Notes: generated from the letters alone by a model not told the origin. A stretch of 64,000 bases of DNA from Athripsodes cinereus (GCA_947579605.1 OX388307.1:13617237-13681236); one strand, 5' to 3'. Positions 22,910 to 37,376 are shown, counted from the first letter of the stretch. Program-made: numbers and translations.

Positions 22910-25123
22910 CTGAAAAAGAAAGGAAAAAACAAATATAATATTGTTACAACCAGATTCTATCAACAGATAACGAACATGTAATCTCTTGGGTACCCAAACA
23001 ATTTTGACTAATAAATTACTCATGATCTTGTACATCTGTTGTTTTTCACCTGAATGATTTTTGTGAAGAAAATAGAAAATGAGGCATTTTATTAATGGTT
23101 TTTTCATCAAAATGTAGATAACGATGAACTAATTACTATGACACATAAAAAGTTATAGAAATTTATATAATGTAATGTTACAATACGGCAATAGGCAAGC
23201 TTATCGTATAACCGATTTCTTCCAGCCAACCCAAGATGTATAGAATCGATTGTAATTGGGTCGGGAGTCATCTATGTATCTGTAATTTACGTCTTCTTTG
23301 TATAAATTATATTTGGTTTATCACTAATCTTGCATATTGTTTTGTGTAAAATAAAATAAAAATAAAACATGTAACCTGTAAATAAAACATGTAAATAATA
23401 CTTGTTAGGGTAATGATAACGATACTGACCATGGTTGCTAATTTTTAAAAAAAATATTGTGTATTTTCTTGAAGTTGGTTTTGTTATTCAAAAAAGTTGT
23501 GTATCACGATTGTCAGACGCAGGAAGACTAAAGAAAAATGTGTTAACTAATCAACAAGTAAGCAGCTTGTATGCAAATTAGATTAAACGACTTTACTATA
23601 TATCTTTCAGATCTTAATGAAAGTTTTAATCAAAGATAATGAAGAAATCTCCAGCTAAGTTAAGTAGTAATTTGTTAATTGTCATGTTCAGACGGTGTAA
23701 TAAGGTTGTATATTAAGAAAATTTCAAGGCGACAATGAGTAAGGTTATACGTTCCTATCTAGGTACATATTATGATAATATAATTACTAACTCTGTCACA
23801 TGTGGAAGAAATTACTTTCTTAATACTATTATGGACCTTGTTAATCGCTTTCATTAAATAAAGTAACATTTTAAATTTATTAGATTCAATACAACACATG
23901 TGATGAGTGTACTAATCGTAAAAATAAATTAAACCAATTCATAAAACAGACATGTCAAATAAGATTCCATAAATTATAAATTATAATTCATATTTGGTAA
24001 TAAATTTAAAGAAACATTAATGACATAAAATCGATTTTTATGCGCATGATTCCATTTTTGTGTTATATTACACAAGAATTATTCGCGAATATACCTACTA
24101 ACTTATTTTCATAAGAATATTTTTTTACCTCATTAGAATATAAAATATACAAAGAGAACGATATTAATGTTCATACTAATATGTAGCAAGTCCACTCGCT
24201 ACCCTACTTGAGTAAAAAACTGTTATGATATAAATATATGAATGATACAACAATTTGAAAGGAATAAATGATTTCATCCAAAGTGAAACCCCAGATTTTT
24301 TATGCAAAAGCGGAGGATATTTCTGTAATAACGAATTATTTCATTTACTTTGTTCCTTCCTTTCTAAATGTATGATGTAATCCTTTAGATTAAAACTTTT
24401 CCGATGAGTCATTTCTACGTATCAACGTATAAACATACCTCAAACTATTTCCCGAGAAAACAAACACTTTGATATGAGATTTGAAATGCTGTATAATATG
24501 GATACCTACCCACATAATTCAGTCTTTTACATGCTGTTGAGGTTAAAAAAACTAAACTAGACTGTGTCTAATTATAGATGATTATATTCTCTACTCAACA
24601 TACGATAATGTTTGTAATAAGTCGGGCATCCTATTGATAGATTACGTTATTCCTAACGGGGTACATCATTTTATTTTCATATTTGAAATCTTCTAAGGAA
24701 TAAATGAATATCGATCAAAGAGAAAATTTTCTTTTTGATAGTTTAATAATCCGATATGTGCACATTAATTAATATTTGGGAGATAAGGAAAAAATAAAAG
24801 CAAATATTACAATTTCCAAACGATGTCGAATGAAATAAGCCGTTTTTTATGACTAACGTCTACTCTTAAATTTCACTGAGAAAGTATTTTACTTTATTAA
24901 TATAATACAGGCAGCTTTTACGGATTACAAAGTAAAACTTAGTGTTAATTGTTAAATTATTTTACTATATACCTACATATTATCAACACTATGTTCCAAC
25001 GCAATAAAAATGTCAAAAAAAACACCAAGAAAAAAATAACAGAATCTATGTATCATTTTAGATTTAAATATAAAATAATAATAATTCTTTTAACTACACC
25101 TCTTCAGTTGTTCACAATTGCGA

Positions 25124-25190
25124 ACTGTGAAAGGTGTATAAGGTTGTATTTGAGTTTATAACAAAAATCCAGGTACATCTTTTTTTAAAA
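25124..25190 (+). mobile_element. SINE-A 3' fragment
   Basis: The stretch ACTGTGAAAGGTGTATAAGG, then GAGTTTATAACAAAAATCC, and a T/A-rich end match the SINE-A body. The tRNA head is missing. It is more diverged than the copy at 1516-1607. Confidence 0.65.
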
Positions 25191-25317
25191 ACTGTTTGCT
25201 GAGTGAAGAACTGCATGTTAACAACATAAAAAGTCCAATTCGATCAAAAGTTGCTAATAGAAACATTTCTATTAAAGCTTAAGGTTGATGTTTTTAGCCA
25301 TCTGTGCTGACAATAAT

Positions 25318-25742
25318 GTTACGATGTATGCATATGGTAGAAGAAGGATGAAAGCCATATAAATGCAATACAAATGAGATCATTAAAAAATAGGTGGTAA
25401 AAGTCTGGAAAATAGAATGCGTAATAGCATTATACGTAAAGATTATGGAATGAATGCTGGAGTAATAACAAGACAGAAAGTCAATAAGCTACAGTGGTTT
25501 GGGCGTGTGTAAAAAATAACTGAGAATAGAATGACTAAGATAATATATATGGTTGAATGGAGTGGTACTCTGAGGATTAAATGGTAAGAGTATCTAAACC
25601 AGATTTTACAGGATGGACAAACAAGAGAAAATGCATGAGGAATTGTATGACGATGATGGAAACGAAAAGTTTTTGCAAGGATAGGAGTTAATTGAGCTCG
25701 ATCTTTTCCGCATACGCTGCAAAAGAAGCGACATGATGGGGA
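25318..25742 (+). mobile_element. Degenerate RTE-like LINE 3' end
   Basis: Broken frames line up with the 4.7 and 51.3 kb copies: MYAYGRRRMKAI for the YASETWTWLKKDES region, KSLENRMRNSIIRKDYGMNAG for TLRDRVRNEDIRRMSG, KVNKLQWFGRV for RVNKLRWFGHVERM, and EYLNQILQDGQ for NHVDQILKDG. Numerous stops show that it is an old copy. Confidence 0.75.
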
Positions 25743-26792
25743 TAATGAAAATTATGATTATTTTTGGAGATCTGAGCGATCCTTTTTAAAGCGATTTTTT
25801 TTTAATAATTTTTAATTCACTGAACAATATTTGGCATAGCATTAGAACTGCGAACAAAACAAAATAGATATAGGTACAGAAAAACGGAAAATATAATGAT
25901 GCTACTGATACAGGTACATAAGTTCTGAAACTTTGTATAAAATAATATTAGTATGTACTTTACAAACAACTATGCAGGAGAGTACTTTTCAGGATAATAA
26001 AGTACCATTTAATAAATAAATGTTTTGATAAGGATATAAATAAATTTCGACTGAAAGGTTTGGGTCTAGGTTTATCGACGAAATTTTATTCAGATTCATT
26101 TCGTGTCCCTTGCGAGGAAACCAAATTGGTTTCGGAATCGTAAATTTTAATCAAGATTCTAATACATCTTTTGATTGAAATTTTAATCAAAAGTTAACAT
26201 TTTAATTTCATCGGTTGAACGATGATAATACTTCTTAAGAGGAAGACCTACTCAAATAAAATATCATGATTAGGTAAAATGTCGTTTAGTATATAATAAA
26301 AAAATTCCGCCGAATTATCCAATAGGAGAACACCTTTATTGCTTAGATGTGTGTATTAAGACAAATGTTATATTTGAATGTGTTAGTGCAATACGACACG
26401 ACGGTATAAATAATAATAATAGTGCATCTCAATACGAGTATCGAAGTTCCGCTGATATTATTATTTTCTCAGCTCATAGTCAGGACCAAGGAATAATAAT
26501 AATAAAAATAATACTTAGTCCAAAATATTCAACCAAAGTTTTGTGCGTTTATAATATTACTAGCTCAGTATCCGGCTTTACCCTGAGAATATTGTCAAAT
26601 AAAAAATATGATTAGAACAATTCTTGACAAAGAAAGAAAAATTATTTTATAAATAAAATTTTTGATATTATTATGTTGGTTTCTGAAAATTGAAAATTTT
26701 AGGTTAGATTAGTTGAAAAACATTAACGATTTATTTTATATCATAGTCTAGTATTTATTATCAATTGAAATATATTTTTTTTTGGAAGTTGA

Positions 26793-26866
26793 CATTATCA
26801 CGGCATCTCCCACAATTTGTTATTCAGTGAACTAACTGCACGTAAGGGGTACTGTTCATAAAGACA
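26793..26866 (+). repeat. Repeat B fragment (start)
   Basis: CATTATCACGGCATCTCCCAC and the following AACTGCACGTAA word match the 5' part of Repeat B. The rest of the unit is missing. Confidence 0.5.
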
Positions 26867-27272
26867 AGGTCACATTTTGTGCCTTTTTTCAAATTGTCTA
26901 ATAATATTGTCTAAATAATTACCAGATACTATATAATATATGATAGCAGCCACATTTAAGGATAATCAATAAATACCGACCTATAACATGAAATACACAA
27001 CGATTATAACTATGCATTTCTATTGCTTGTTTAATATAAACTTCTGTAGCACAATACACAAACAATACAAGCACACATACGAATTTACTCAAATTATTTT
27101 TACAAAGTCCAGTGAGTGAATGCGGAAAGAAGCGATGAAGAGAGAGGGGAGAGGTTAGAGGGGGACACACTAGTGCATCATACAGCGGGACACACAGTGG
27201 CGTGCTTTCCACACATGCAAAATAGCACCCGATTACATATTTTTCATATAAATTTCTTATAGGTATGAAAAT

Positions 27273-27332
27273 ATTGGAATATTCCTATGTATCGTAATGG
27301 AAATTGGAATATTCCTATGTATCGTAATGGAA
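27273..27332. repeat. 30-bp exact tandem duplication
   Basis: ATTGGAATATTCCTATGTAT followed by CGTAATGGAA occurs twice in direct succession (27273-27302, 27303-27332) with no difference seen. Confidence 0.85.
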
Positions 27333-27400
27333 ATCTGGCGACGGGGGATAGAATTTCAAAAATTTGGGTAAATTTTGAAATTGTAGGCACATACATATCT

Positions 27401-27679
27401 ACTACTTCTATACTATCACGGCTTATCCCACAAGTATGTATGGATGACATTCCTGTAACATTCATGGGTGAGGGAGGGTGCAACTTTTAATCTATTATCC
27501 CACAAGTGGGGTGGTCAGCATCAGCCGCAATAAAAAATAGGACATTTAGGAAGGGTGGCAAATCTTATCGCCGAGTTTAAAATGAAAAATTTCTCGAACA
27601 CCTGACTTTTACAGGACACTCGAAAACTTACAGAAAAAAGTGGTTGACCTATTCTTTACTGAGTGCTCAACGGAACATA
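27401..27679 (+). repeat. Repeat B copy with internal duplication
   Basis: The copy begins with TATACTATCACGGCTTATCC and later repeats TATCCCACAAGTGGGGTGG after about 80 unrelated or duplicated bases. It then follows Repeat B through GACATTTAGGAAGGGTGGCA and TTTTACAGGACACTCGAAAA to the GTGCTCAACGG end. Confidence 0.7.
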
Positions 27680-27946
27680 AATATAATCGTGAAATATCTC
27701 AGTCTTATACTAAATCGAAAAATTGGCGATGTGAAAGAGGAAATGGGGGGAAGGGTATAGACATTTTCTCAAGTCAGGTGTGCTTTTAAATTTTTGTATT
27801 AATTTGTGGAATAATAAAATTGCTCATTACCCCACTGGTCCCGCCACTAGTAGGTTATAATAATAATTACAACTTCTAACAAAAAGAGAATAATAATAAT
27901 AACTAGGTACTATAAAATTTTAGCCTATATCTAGGTAGGTACTTCT

Positions 27947-27973
27947 GCACACACGCACACACACACACACACA
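27947..27973. repeat. (CA)n microsatellite
   Basis: A run of CA dinucleotides with one CG interruption. Nothing functional is implied. Confidence 0.85.
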
Positions 27974-28262
27974 GAATGCATTTCTACGTGTTGTAATAAT
28001 ATGCCTAATATATATTATTGGTGGCATAGCTAAATGCAGCTACACTGATGGTAATAATTTAGGGATTTTCGACAAAATGTTTTTTGTATACATATTTCAA
28101 ATACAGTATTGGTGTTTTTTTTTTTAACCAAGCAGGTATATCATAGCACATTAAATTTTGATTAAAAAAACGTTGTGCTCTGGTGTTAAAACAAAAAAAG
28201 TTATTTTTGTTTACAATAAAAAAAGTGAAAAGAGGTGTTCGAAAAAATAAAGACAAAGTATT

Positions 28263-28400
28263 ACAACTCAATTTCAGCGATGAGGTTTGCCGCCCATCTT
28301 GAATGTCTTATTTTTTTATTGGCACAGAGAAGACGGCCTGCATGTTTATTACATGCAACTGTTCTGCTGGTTACCCTACTTATGGGATAATTATGTCGTG
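28263..28400 (-). repeat. Repeat B fragment
   Basis: GCGATGAGGTTTGCCGCCCA, AATGTCTTA, the GGCACAGAGAAGACGG word and CTGCTGGTTACCCTACTTAT match the first half of Repeat B on the minus strand. The CTCGAAAA half is absent. Confidence 0.7.
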
Positions 28401-31400
28401 ATTTCTTTTTTATGTATAATTTTTTTTATAAAAAAGTAAATATGGGCAAGCCTACTAAAAAAATGGGTTAGTTGGAAGAAGCGATTAGCTTGCTCATTTT
28501 ACATGGATATTTTACTCCTTGTTATTTGTTCATATTTAATAATAATAATAAAAAAGATGTATAAAATATATTGTTTTCGATAAATATATTGCATTATGTA
28601 CTTAATAAGATAAAAAAAAATATAAAATATGCAAAAAAATCAAGATTAAATTCGTCGTAAAATACATTTTTCCAAAAGGTATGATCCGTAGTGTAGTATT
28701 TACATACTCGAGACTTATATGCAAATTGTGTGAAATTATATACCTAATTTAATAATGACAAAAAACAAACAAAAAATCAGCACAGACCCCACGTCCGCAC
28801 TGCAAGCCGGCTCGGAACCGACTGTGTCATTTTTCTCTCGTGCGCGTATAGATAAAGTATAAGACTCTCTCATTCTTTGGACAAAAATAAAGAAGTCATA
28901 CAAATATGAATTGTTCCTCAACTGAAGGTTTTTTTAATTTTAAAACTGATTTTAATATTTGTTGAAAATATTTACATGACATTTCACTGCAAAATATTAT
29001 TAGGCATTATAACAAAAAAAAAATATGTCGCTGGTCCACCCGGTATTCAAGCAAAGTGATTCAAAAACAAAAAAAATATATTTTTTTCGGAATTTTTATC
29101 AAAAAAATAAATTAACTATCCAAACTCAAAACATTACCATTCAATAGAAAAAGAATTGATCTATAACATATATTTTTTCCGTGAATATGTAACATTATTA
29201 AAGACGATAAAAAAAATGTAAAAACCAACAAAAAACCAGCATTTCGCGGTTTCTGAGTCTTAAAACCACATTTTTGTGGATTTGTAAAATTCAAGGAAGA
29301 TACGTGTTGGACGGTATTAGTATTGGGTGCATTTTAATTAAGGAACACAGAAAATACGTAAAATTGGCAGACAATTTGCTGGAGTTAAAATTTTAGTATG
29401 ATACCTTTAGATATATTCAATGGAAATAAGAATATGATTCTCAAATGCAGTATTGAATAAAAACACGGTGAAATGATGCTATAACCATTTTCATTGACTA
29501 CTGATACTTTGTATAAACGAGTCTCAGTATACAATAAACCTAAATACAGTTAAAATATTTCCATATTCAGCAATGCAATGTGCAGTAGGTCAATTGTGGT
29601 ATACCAAGTTTCCTCTTAGGAATTTTATAATGTTAAAGTTATTTAATACTTCACTTTTTAATTTACGTAGAAATATTTTTTTGTTGCGAGGGCGGACAAA
29701 GTCAGTTCTAATCCCGAACATCCTTATTGAAAGACTACTAAACACTTTATTGGACATTATTAATCACAAAATATATGTATAAATTAAATAGGTACAAGCT
29801 CATGATAAACGGTGGTTATATCATCAGTATTAGATAAGTGGCTCTTTCCATTTTAGTTATTCTACAGGTGACAAAAAACGCAAACCTAGTTATAGGCAGA
29901 AAAATTAAAATTACTTTTGCGGTTACCTCATCAGAGAAAAAAAAATATCATAATTTTCCTAAGGACTTGTACGTAGACGAAAAGTATTTTCTGTTTTACT
30001 TCAGAATCAAATGATATTCTTAATAAAATAAAAAAGTATTCTAACATAAAGCCTTGATGGTAGCTATACATGTTGTACATCAATTGCAAAAATCGCCTTT
30101 TGAAGAAAAATTATATATTTTTTAAATATTTATAATTCCTATTCTTTATATTTGGTTTTATTGAAAATTAGTTTGTATGTTTCAAATGTTAAATAGATAA
30201 AATATTGTACTTTTTTGCATTGATCCCAGAACTTTTGATAAAGCTTTGATTTTTCCAATTAACCTACGTCCTACATTCTTTTAATGAATATCGGAAAAGT
30301 AAAGTAAATTTTAGTTGAAAACGATGAAAGGTTAGTCAGCAAGGTAGTATCTTACGTGCATGTTAAACTAAATGTGTATTACATTATGTATTCTTTGTTT
30401 AAGTCCTAAAGCGTAGCCACGTATTCCGCACTTTGTTTTCTTTTCGTGATCGCAATGCAAAAATGTATGATCCTTTACACTTTTTTGGAAAAATAAAACG
30501 ATCACCGAAAAAAAAGAAAGTCTTATACATGTATATATGTACACGTGTATATATACAACACACACACTTAAAATTAATAATACATATCCACATTATAGCG
30601 CATACCTAATTTGTTTACACCATCATGCAATTCTAAGAAATAAGTTAAATCTTGTGATTTTAATTAAAGCAGCTTAACTTTCATTATGCAACTGGAATTT
30701 TATTTGTGCGAACTCTGTGGGAAAATTAAACCTTTCTATTGAAGCGATTTTCCGTCAACAATGTGACATTTTTATTCATAATACTATGATTTAATTGATC
30801 GAATGGCGCATATGCAATTGTAATATTGAATTGTATTTGTGTTGAACTGATATTGGTTTAATTTCATTTGTTGATGTGATTTATTTTATTTTCACCTGAA
30901 TTGTTTACATTTGTTTAATATTTGAAGGCTATGTTATATTGTTTAATTTATCATGTTTGTATAAGGTAAATGGCGAATAGTGTTCAAATAAATAAATAAA
31001 CCTTTGAAATTATTTTAATACAGGTTTCCCATGAAAATGTCTTTCGCATTAATTAAACGATATATAAACATTACTTTGGTAACCCATTGCTAGATTGATA
31101 AAATCACCACATATCAGGACAGAAAGTGCCAGTATCAATAATGAAATAAACAACAATAATTATATTGCCATTGTACTTTACACAAAAAAACAAATTGAAG
31201 ATTGATTTATGTTTTCATTATTTGTCAATCTATATTTTATGTCTATATGTCTTTATAATTTGTAGGTCGATAAAGTAATTGGCGTAAATTTCCCAATTAA
31301 ATATAAAGCGATTCAAAACAATAAAACTATAACACTTATAATGAAAAATTTACTGAATACATTTTCGTATTCGACACGTATAAAATGAGTTAGTATTTTC

Positions 31401-32364
31401 ACCGAACCATTCAAAATAAACCGAACCAAATATAAGCTAATACTTGGATGTTTTTGCAAACATGAATAAAGGTGATGGTATCTCTCAGCTTTACCACAAA
31501 TACTTATCTCATTCCAAAATACAAACATCTATTTAATTTTATGGAAAAGTTTTGGTTAAATGTATTGCAAAATAATATCCTCTCATTTGAAAATACCTAT
31601 CGATTGATAACTTAATCAGATAAGTAAAACATTGTGAGAAATATTATATGTAGGTATGAAAATATGATTTATAAAGGTTTTATATAATAAAACATAAATG
31701 GATTAAAATTTCTTCCATTAGGATATAATAAAAAAAATTAAACTTACCTATACATTCTAACTTATACAGATGGTAGGATTTCCATTATAATTAGAACTAA
31801 AATAATAAAAAAGATAAGACATCATTATGACAAGAAACGTTAATGAATGTCTCCCTTAATATTTAATCAAATTTATTTTCCCAATAAATCTACACCGAAA
31901 ATTTAATTATAGGTAGTCCTAGTACTAAGTATTATTATCATTGTAAGTACCAAGAATAGAATAACCCTCTTGAGAGTTTTCATCTTCCAAGATTTCAAGA
32001 TGGAGCGTGAAAGTAAATAGGTATAGACACAAGTAAACCATTGTTTTCAAAATTGCCCATGTCAAAAGCGTGACACAGTGTTTGACGGTAAATTTTCTGT
32101 TCCGCTAAAATTTTAATAAAGGAAGGATGCTGAATATTTTCTGGTTGGTATTTGTGGTTTAATTGTCTGGTGTATTGGTTGGATGCTTTGATTGATAACC
32201 AGTGCTTCAAAAGATTTTGATTAATTAAACTTTTATGATCGGTGCTTTGTACAGCAGTGAGGCACAAGACAATATAAAATTTATAACTACTGTGAAGTTT
32301 GATAACATGGACGGATTTTTTTTTATATCAAAGCCTTACGAAAAATGGAAAGTATACTGTTGTC

Positions 32365-33068
32365 AAAGTACAACATGAAAATAAAAAAAGACAAAAAAAA
32401 TGTATGGTCGTTGGAAGGGAGGAAGCGACTGCGAACATTGCCATTAATGGAGTGAGCATCAAACAAGTAAGAGAATTCGTGTACTTGGGCAGCAGAATAA
32501 ACCATGATGGACGCTCCAAATCGGAAATTGTGAGCAGAATAAACCAGGCAAGGATTACCTTTAACAAAAAATGTAAGATATTGGAATCCCCAAATATTGA
32601 TTTAAGCGTATGGAAGAACCTTATTAAAGCCTTTGTCTGGAGCATTCTTTATGGTTCTTGTTTTGTGGTTGTGAAACGTGGACCATCAGCAAGAGTGAAA
32701 ACGGACGGTTGGCGGCCTTTGAGATGTGGTGCTACAGACGCATGCTGAAGATCCAATGGTCGGAACACGTCGAATACGAAGAAGTATTTACCAGGGTAGG
32801 CGAAAAAAGGCAACTTATTAAGAGAATCAGCCAACAATGAGCTAACTGGATTGCCCACAACATCAGGCACCCAGGACTACTCATCGCCATCGCGGAGGGT
32901 AAGACCGAGGGGACAAATGGCAGAGGCCGACCAAGAGATGCGTATATGGACCAACTGAAGAGGGACATGAACTGTGGCTCAAACGTAGAGCTGAAAAGAC
33001 TGACTGAGAATAGGGAGGAATGGAGAAGAAAGCCAAAACTCGTTGCAGACCAATCCAATGGATTGTAA
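32365..33068 (+). mobile_element. LINE reverse transcriptase C-terminal fragment, third lineage, frameshifted
   Basis: The sequence reads KKCMVVGREE, VREFVYLGSRINHDGRSKSE, FVWSILYGS, then after a frameshift near 32660 CGCETWTISKSENGRLAAFE, MWCYRRMLKIQWSEHVEYEE, a stop at about 32839, NIRHPGLLIAIAEGKTEGTN, GRGRPRDAYMDQLKRD and a terminal stop at 33066-33068. KTKCMVVG-YVYLGS-YGCETWT-FEMWCYRRMLRISW is a familiar insect LINE pattern. It differs clearly in sequence from both other lineages here. The YADD-bearing core and everything upstream are missing. Confidence 0.85.
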
Positions 33069-34830
33069 CTCATTATATATATTATGTTCAAGTAATTATA
33101 CCAACATCTCGTTTATGCCAAAGCAATAAAAATAGTATAAATTAGAACAAATTAACGAAAAATATGTACTGAGCAATTTGGAAATAACTATTTGTTAAGA
33201 TTACAAGATATTGGAAATTGATCGTAAATTTTCTTAAGCTCGATAAATGTTCTTCAAGAATACATAGTACTCGTATGTCTTTGCTTATATTTTATTCCTG
33301 TAATATTTACAAGTTACACATGCATGGATGTTCTTTTCAGTTGTACTGTGGAATTCCGATAACTTATGGTTCATATATTAAACTTTGTTCCTACGTTGTT
33401 TTACCATCCTCCCTAGTCTCACAAAATTATAATTTTTATCCTCTTGGTATATAAATATTTTATAATAAAATACCTCGATGTTGAGATATGAGGCACAAAT
33501 TACAAGAATTATATTGTGGAAAATATAAGCCATATATAATCAAGTATCGATCTTTGTACAAAGGTAGAGTATTTTCACTTACTATTAATAAAATGATTTT
33601 GTCGGAATACGTAGGTAATCTGGCAAAAGATCTTCAGTATTTATTGTTACTGCATATTATGTTCAAATATCCTTAAAAAAAACTATGTTTCTGTTCAATT
33701 GTTAGTGTAACATTATCATCGGAACTCTCTATAAAAACGTTATTATTTCTTTAGTTTTAGGATGACTGTGACAAGAATGTTAATTTTCTCAAATTAATCG
33801 ACTTCGCAATTACGCGGTAATAATTATTTTATATCAGATCGTTTGAATAATAATAATCCGACTTCCTTTAACGCTATTTGATGTCCCATTAATGGTGACT
33901 TATGTAAATGAATTGGAAAACGCTCGAATAACTCGAGGGATTGTATTAAAATCGTCTCATATTGATTTAACAAAGGATAGATCGTTTTATTTGAATTGCT
34001 GAGTGAATAACTTAAAGCTTTTGCTGACACAGGTGGTTCTATACCCACTGATACTTATCTATACCTACTCATACTTATTATACAGAAAACTTGAAATACG
34101 TTTTAGTTAACTTAATATCTGTCTATTATGATTGGCAATATTGTTGATTGTTCGAAAAGTTGTTGATATTGTCGTATAAATATTTGAGTCAGTTTGAATA
34201 ATATTAATTTATATAATTAATAAAATCTATTCACAAAATATGTACCCTAAACAAAGTTCCTGGTTAAATTTGGTTTTAACTACATATCTAATCTATATAA
34301 TATCTTTTTGAAAAAAAAGGAAAATATTACATCTTTTATGTTCAAAATTATTGATTTTAGTTTTACTGTATTTATTTATAAAAATAGTGACCTAATTTCG
34401 ACTTATGAAGTCATTGTCAAAATGAAGTTTAAGTACCTATAGTAAAACTTTCTTTTTACATACAATATTATAGAGTTTAACAAAATAAATGTCAACTCAA
34501 TAAATGAAAATATTACCATAAAGACGAAAATCCCTTCAATAAGCAATTTTTTTTTTTTTTTACCAAATATTGCTCTATAAATAATATTTACAATTTATGA
34601 TATTCGTCTCTTCAAGTGTTTGAGCTTTATTTGTTTAAGTTTTATTTGAACAATAATATCATTAAGTTAAACTTGAAAAATATTCCATGTCACAAAAGTG
34701 TTATCATTTGAGAAATACACATTTTTTTGTTGTATAATAAGTATTTTAACCGTGAAAAACTTGTTGGATGAACACACATCTTTCAATAATATTTGATTAT
34801 TTTCACGATCAGATTATGCTAAGCGAAGCC

Positions 34831-34997
34831 AGTCAAAACACATTCATTTAAGCGTTACGTTTTCGATCAAACGCGGACGACATTGCGAGAACGCGTCAAT
34901 TTTCTGAGCTAAAATTCACAAGTAGCTCAAAATTGACGCGTTCTCGCAACGTCGTCCGCGTTTGAACGAAAACGTAACGCTTAAATGTGTTTTGACT
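34831..34997. mobile_element. Hairpin MITE, same family as the 18.5 kb foldback
   Basis: The left arm starts AGTCAAAACACATTCATTTA and runs through GCGTTACGTTTTCG, CGCGGACGAC and TTGCGAGAACGCGTCAATTT. The right arm from about 34918 is its inverted copy, ending in TAAATGTGTTTTGACT. About 75-80 bp per arm pair around a short ACAAGTAGCT-like centre. The GTCAAAACACATT...GCGTTA ends and the TTGCGAGAA and CAATTTT words are shared with 18573-18761. Confidence 0.8.
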
Positions 34998-37039
34998 AGA
35001 CCTACTGATGAAGTGACCTTATACCTTTATAGACATAGGTATAACATAAATACAAAATTCTGGACTCATAAAATTTATATTTGGACCTTTTCGACTCCAA
35101 ACCATGATAAAGAACACTCTTCCACGTGGACAAACGCCATCAAAATGTAGTAGTTCACACTCTCACGTATACACTCAGACAACAGAAAGGTTTAAATACA
35201 TTAATTATATTAGTTTTAAACTTGTTTAGTATGGCGAAGATGTAATTAACTACGTACAACTTCTACCTCAATTTTCGTAATAAAAGGACAACATATCCTC
35301 TATAGGTATATACAGGGACTCCCTGTCACGATAGATTCTCTTTTATATATGTCAGTAAAAATTTAAAAAGATTATTTATATTTAAAAAAATATAATATGA
35401 TACATTTTCCTACGCGGCATCATGTAGCATCTATTAAACGGGAACAGGATCATGCTCGAATCATGTTATGACGATATTTATAAAAAAAAAACATACGCCA
35501 TTTGACCATCCGTTTGACTTATATCATAATTGTTTACTAAAACAAAACATTCCTCGTATAACTATAATATCAGATCGTTGAGAATAATGGGGAAAAAGTG
35601 ACCAAATTGAGTAGAGACTTGTTTACACTTTGCATTCCTGAGAAAAATATGAAGGAAAATCAACTTTTATTAGAAATAAAACACTGTATGGTGGTTGGTT
35701 ATTTGTGTGGTAATAATATAGATAATTAATCACTCTTTGTTAGCGCCTTTGAAATGGACAAATGAATGTTTGGCGCTGCAAATAACTATACTCGATCATC
35801 ATTATTTTTGTATCTGTAGCTAATATCAAATATGTAATAAACAAGAAGATCATCCTCTCCATCCAAATAAAAAGGCGTTCAGAACGAATGGCATCATCAT
35901 GCTACGTTTCTATGGAAAGTAATCGATCGAATATTTTTACCTTCGGTTCATTTCAAGCAAAATGGAAATATTGTAAGTGGACACTCTGTATTTCTTTACG
36001 AAATAACATCAAAAGAAAATATTTCTAAGTAGATGTATGAAACTAAGAGACTTTTCCACGATAAATCAGTGTTATCTTTATACAGCAGCACAGTCGTTGT
36101 TTCTCTACTCTACACATAATAAACAAATAAATTCAGTGACCCAGAAAGTATCCAATAATAAAGAAACAAACGAATTACGTAATCGTAAAACAAATTAAGA
36201 GAAAATCACGTTCTCCCTGTTTCTTTTCAACCACTCTCTTCTTATAATAATCAAAGTATCGGGATTCACTTTTGTTGAGCGCTATTTCTTATTCAATTGT
36301 GTTGTATTCTAAACCCAACTTCCCCATATAAATTTTTTACCATCATTGGTGATTGAATAAAAAAAAGTTGAAAAAAGAATAGGAAAAGTTGCACCTTCTA
36401 TACTATCATTACATAATATGCCACTAAACAATTGCCCACTTTTTTGGGCATAAATTATGTGATGAGCTAATTTCAAAACGATGATACGTGAAAAAACAGT
36501 GATTGTAAAAAATATACGTTATATCAAGATAAAGCTGCGGTAGATATTAACTTTTTCCATTTATGTGTTAAAAATATAAAATAATGTTTACTTTTGACTT
36601 GACCGTAGACGATCGCTTTCTCTCTGAATATCACCAGGTTACAAATCTAGTAGGTATGTAATACCAGTTTATGTGATATTATCGTTCAAATTATTGCCTT
36701 ACATTTTTTCTACTCAACGTAAAATAAACAGAAATCGTAAGTACAAATAAGCATAAAACAAAATCCCATACTAAATCAACGTAAATATTACGTTTTGCTG
36801 AAATTGTATTGTGATACATAAAATATTGTTTTACAATTTTGTCGCATACTGGTGCTGCAAAGTGTGTAGTGAAAAATAAATAATTGTCAATAAAGGAAAC
36901 GTTTTTTAAGACACGTTTATAAATCTCTGTGGCTTGGTAATTTTCTGGGAAATAATTTTCATTTCCATTTAAATTACCAAAGTTACTGTATAAGTACCAA
37001 CCTATGCATTAAAACAATAACTATACTCTGATACGACAA

Positions 37040-37376
37040 CTAATGTTGGCATGATGGTCAGGGGTGTAATAAGACGAAAGGAGGTGAGGAGACATCCCTC
37101 AAGCGAACGATCAGCTGTAGGCCGGGAAACAAATTACCCGCCAGATTATTGTGGAAGACGTCACTTTCTCTCCGTATCGTACTATGGAAATGGACGTTGT
37201 CCATTTGCTCTTACGTACTATGGACGTACGGTACGGCCCTCTCTAGGTATGACGGCCAAGATCCTCATAACAATGCCAGTCTGAGGGCTATATTCGAGGA
37301 TCTCCAAGAGGGAAGGAATAGCGTCTGCCTGAGTGCCCCAGGCAGAACAAGTCTTCAGGAAGCCGTGGAACTCTAG
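37040..37376 (+). other. GC-rich coding-like island, unidentified
   Basis: This stretch stands out from its AT-rich surroundings. Two overlapping open frames (to 37284 and to 37376) include YYGRTVRPSLGMTAKILIT and, in the other frame, EDLQEGRNSVCLSAPGRTSL before a stop. I do not recognise a protein. A frameshifted retroelement fragment or an old exon are both possible. No clear splice pair was seen. Confidence 0.3.

Noticed and set aside
22676..23110. 144-residue minus-strand frame
   Set aside because: Only 22766-22909 is exon; the rest is intron read through the splice sites.
31995..32267. 90-residue minus-strand frame ending SIPIYFHAPS
   Set aside because: No domain, splice sites or homology recognised; its composition fits chance openness in AT-rich DNA.
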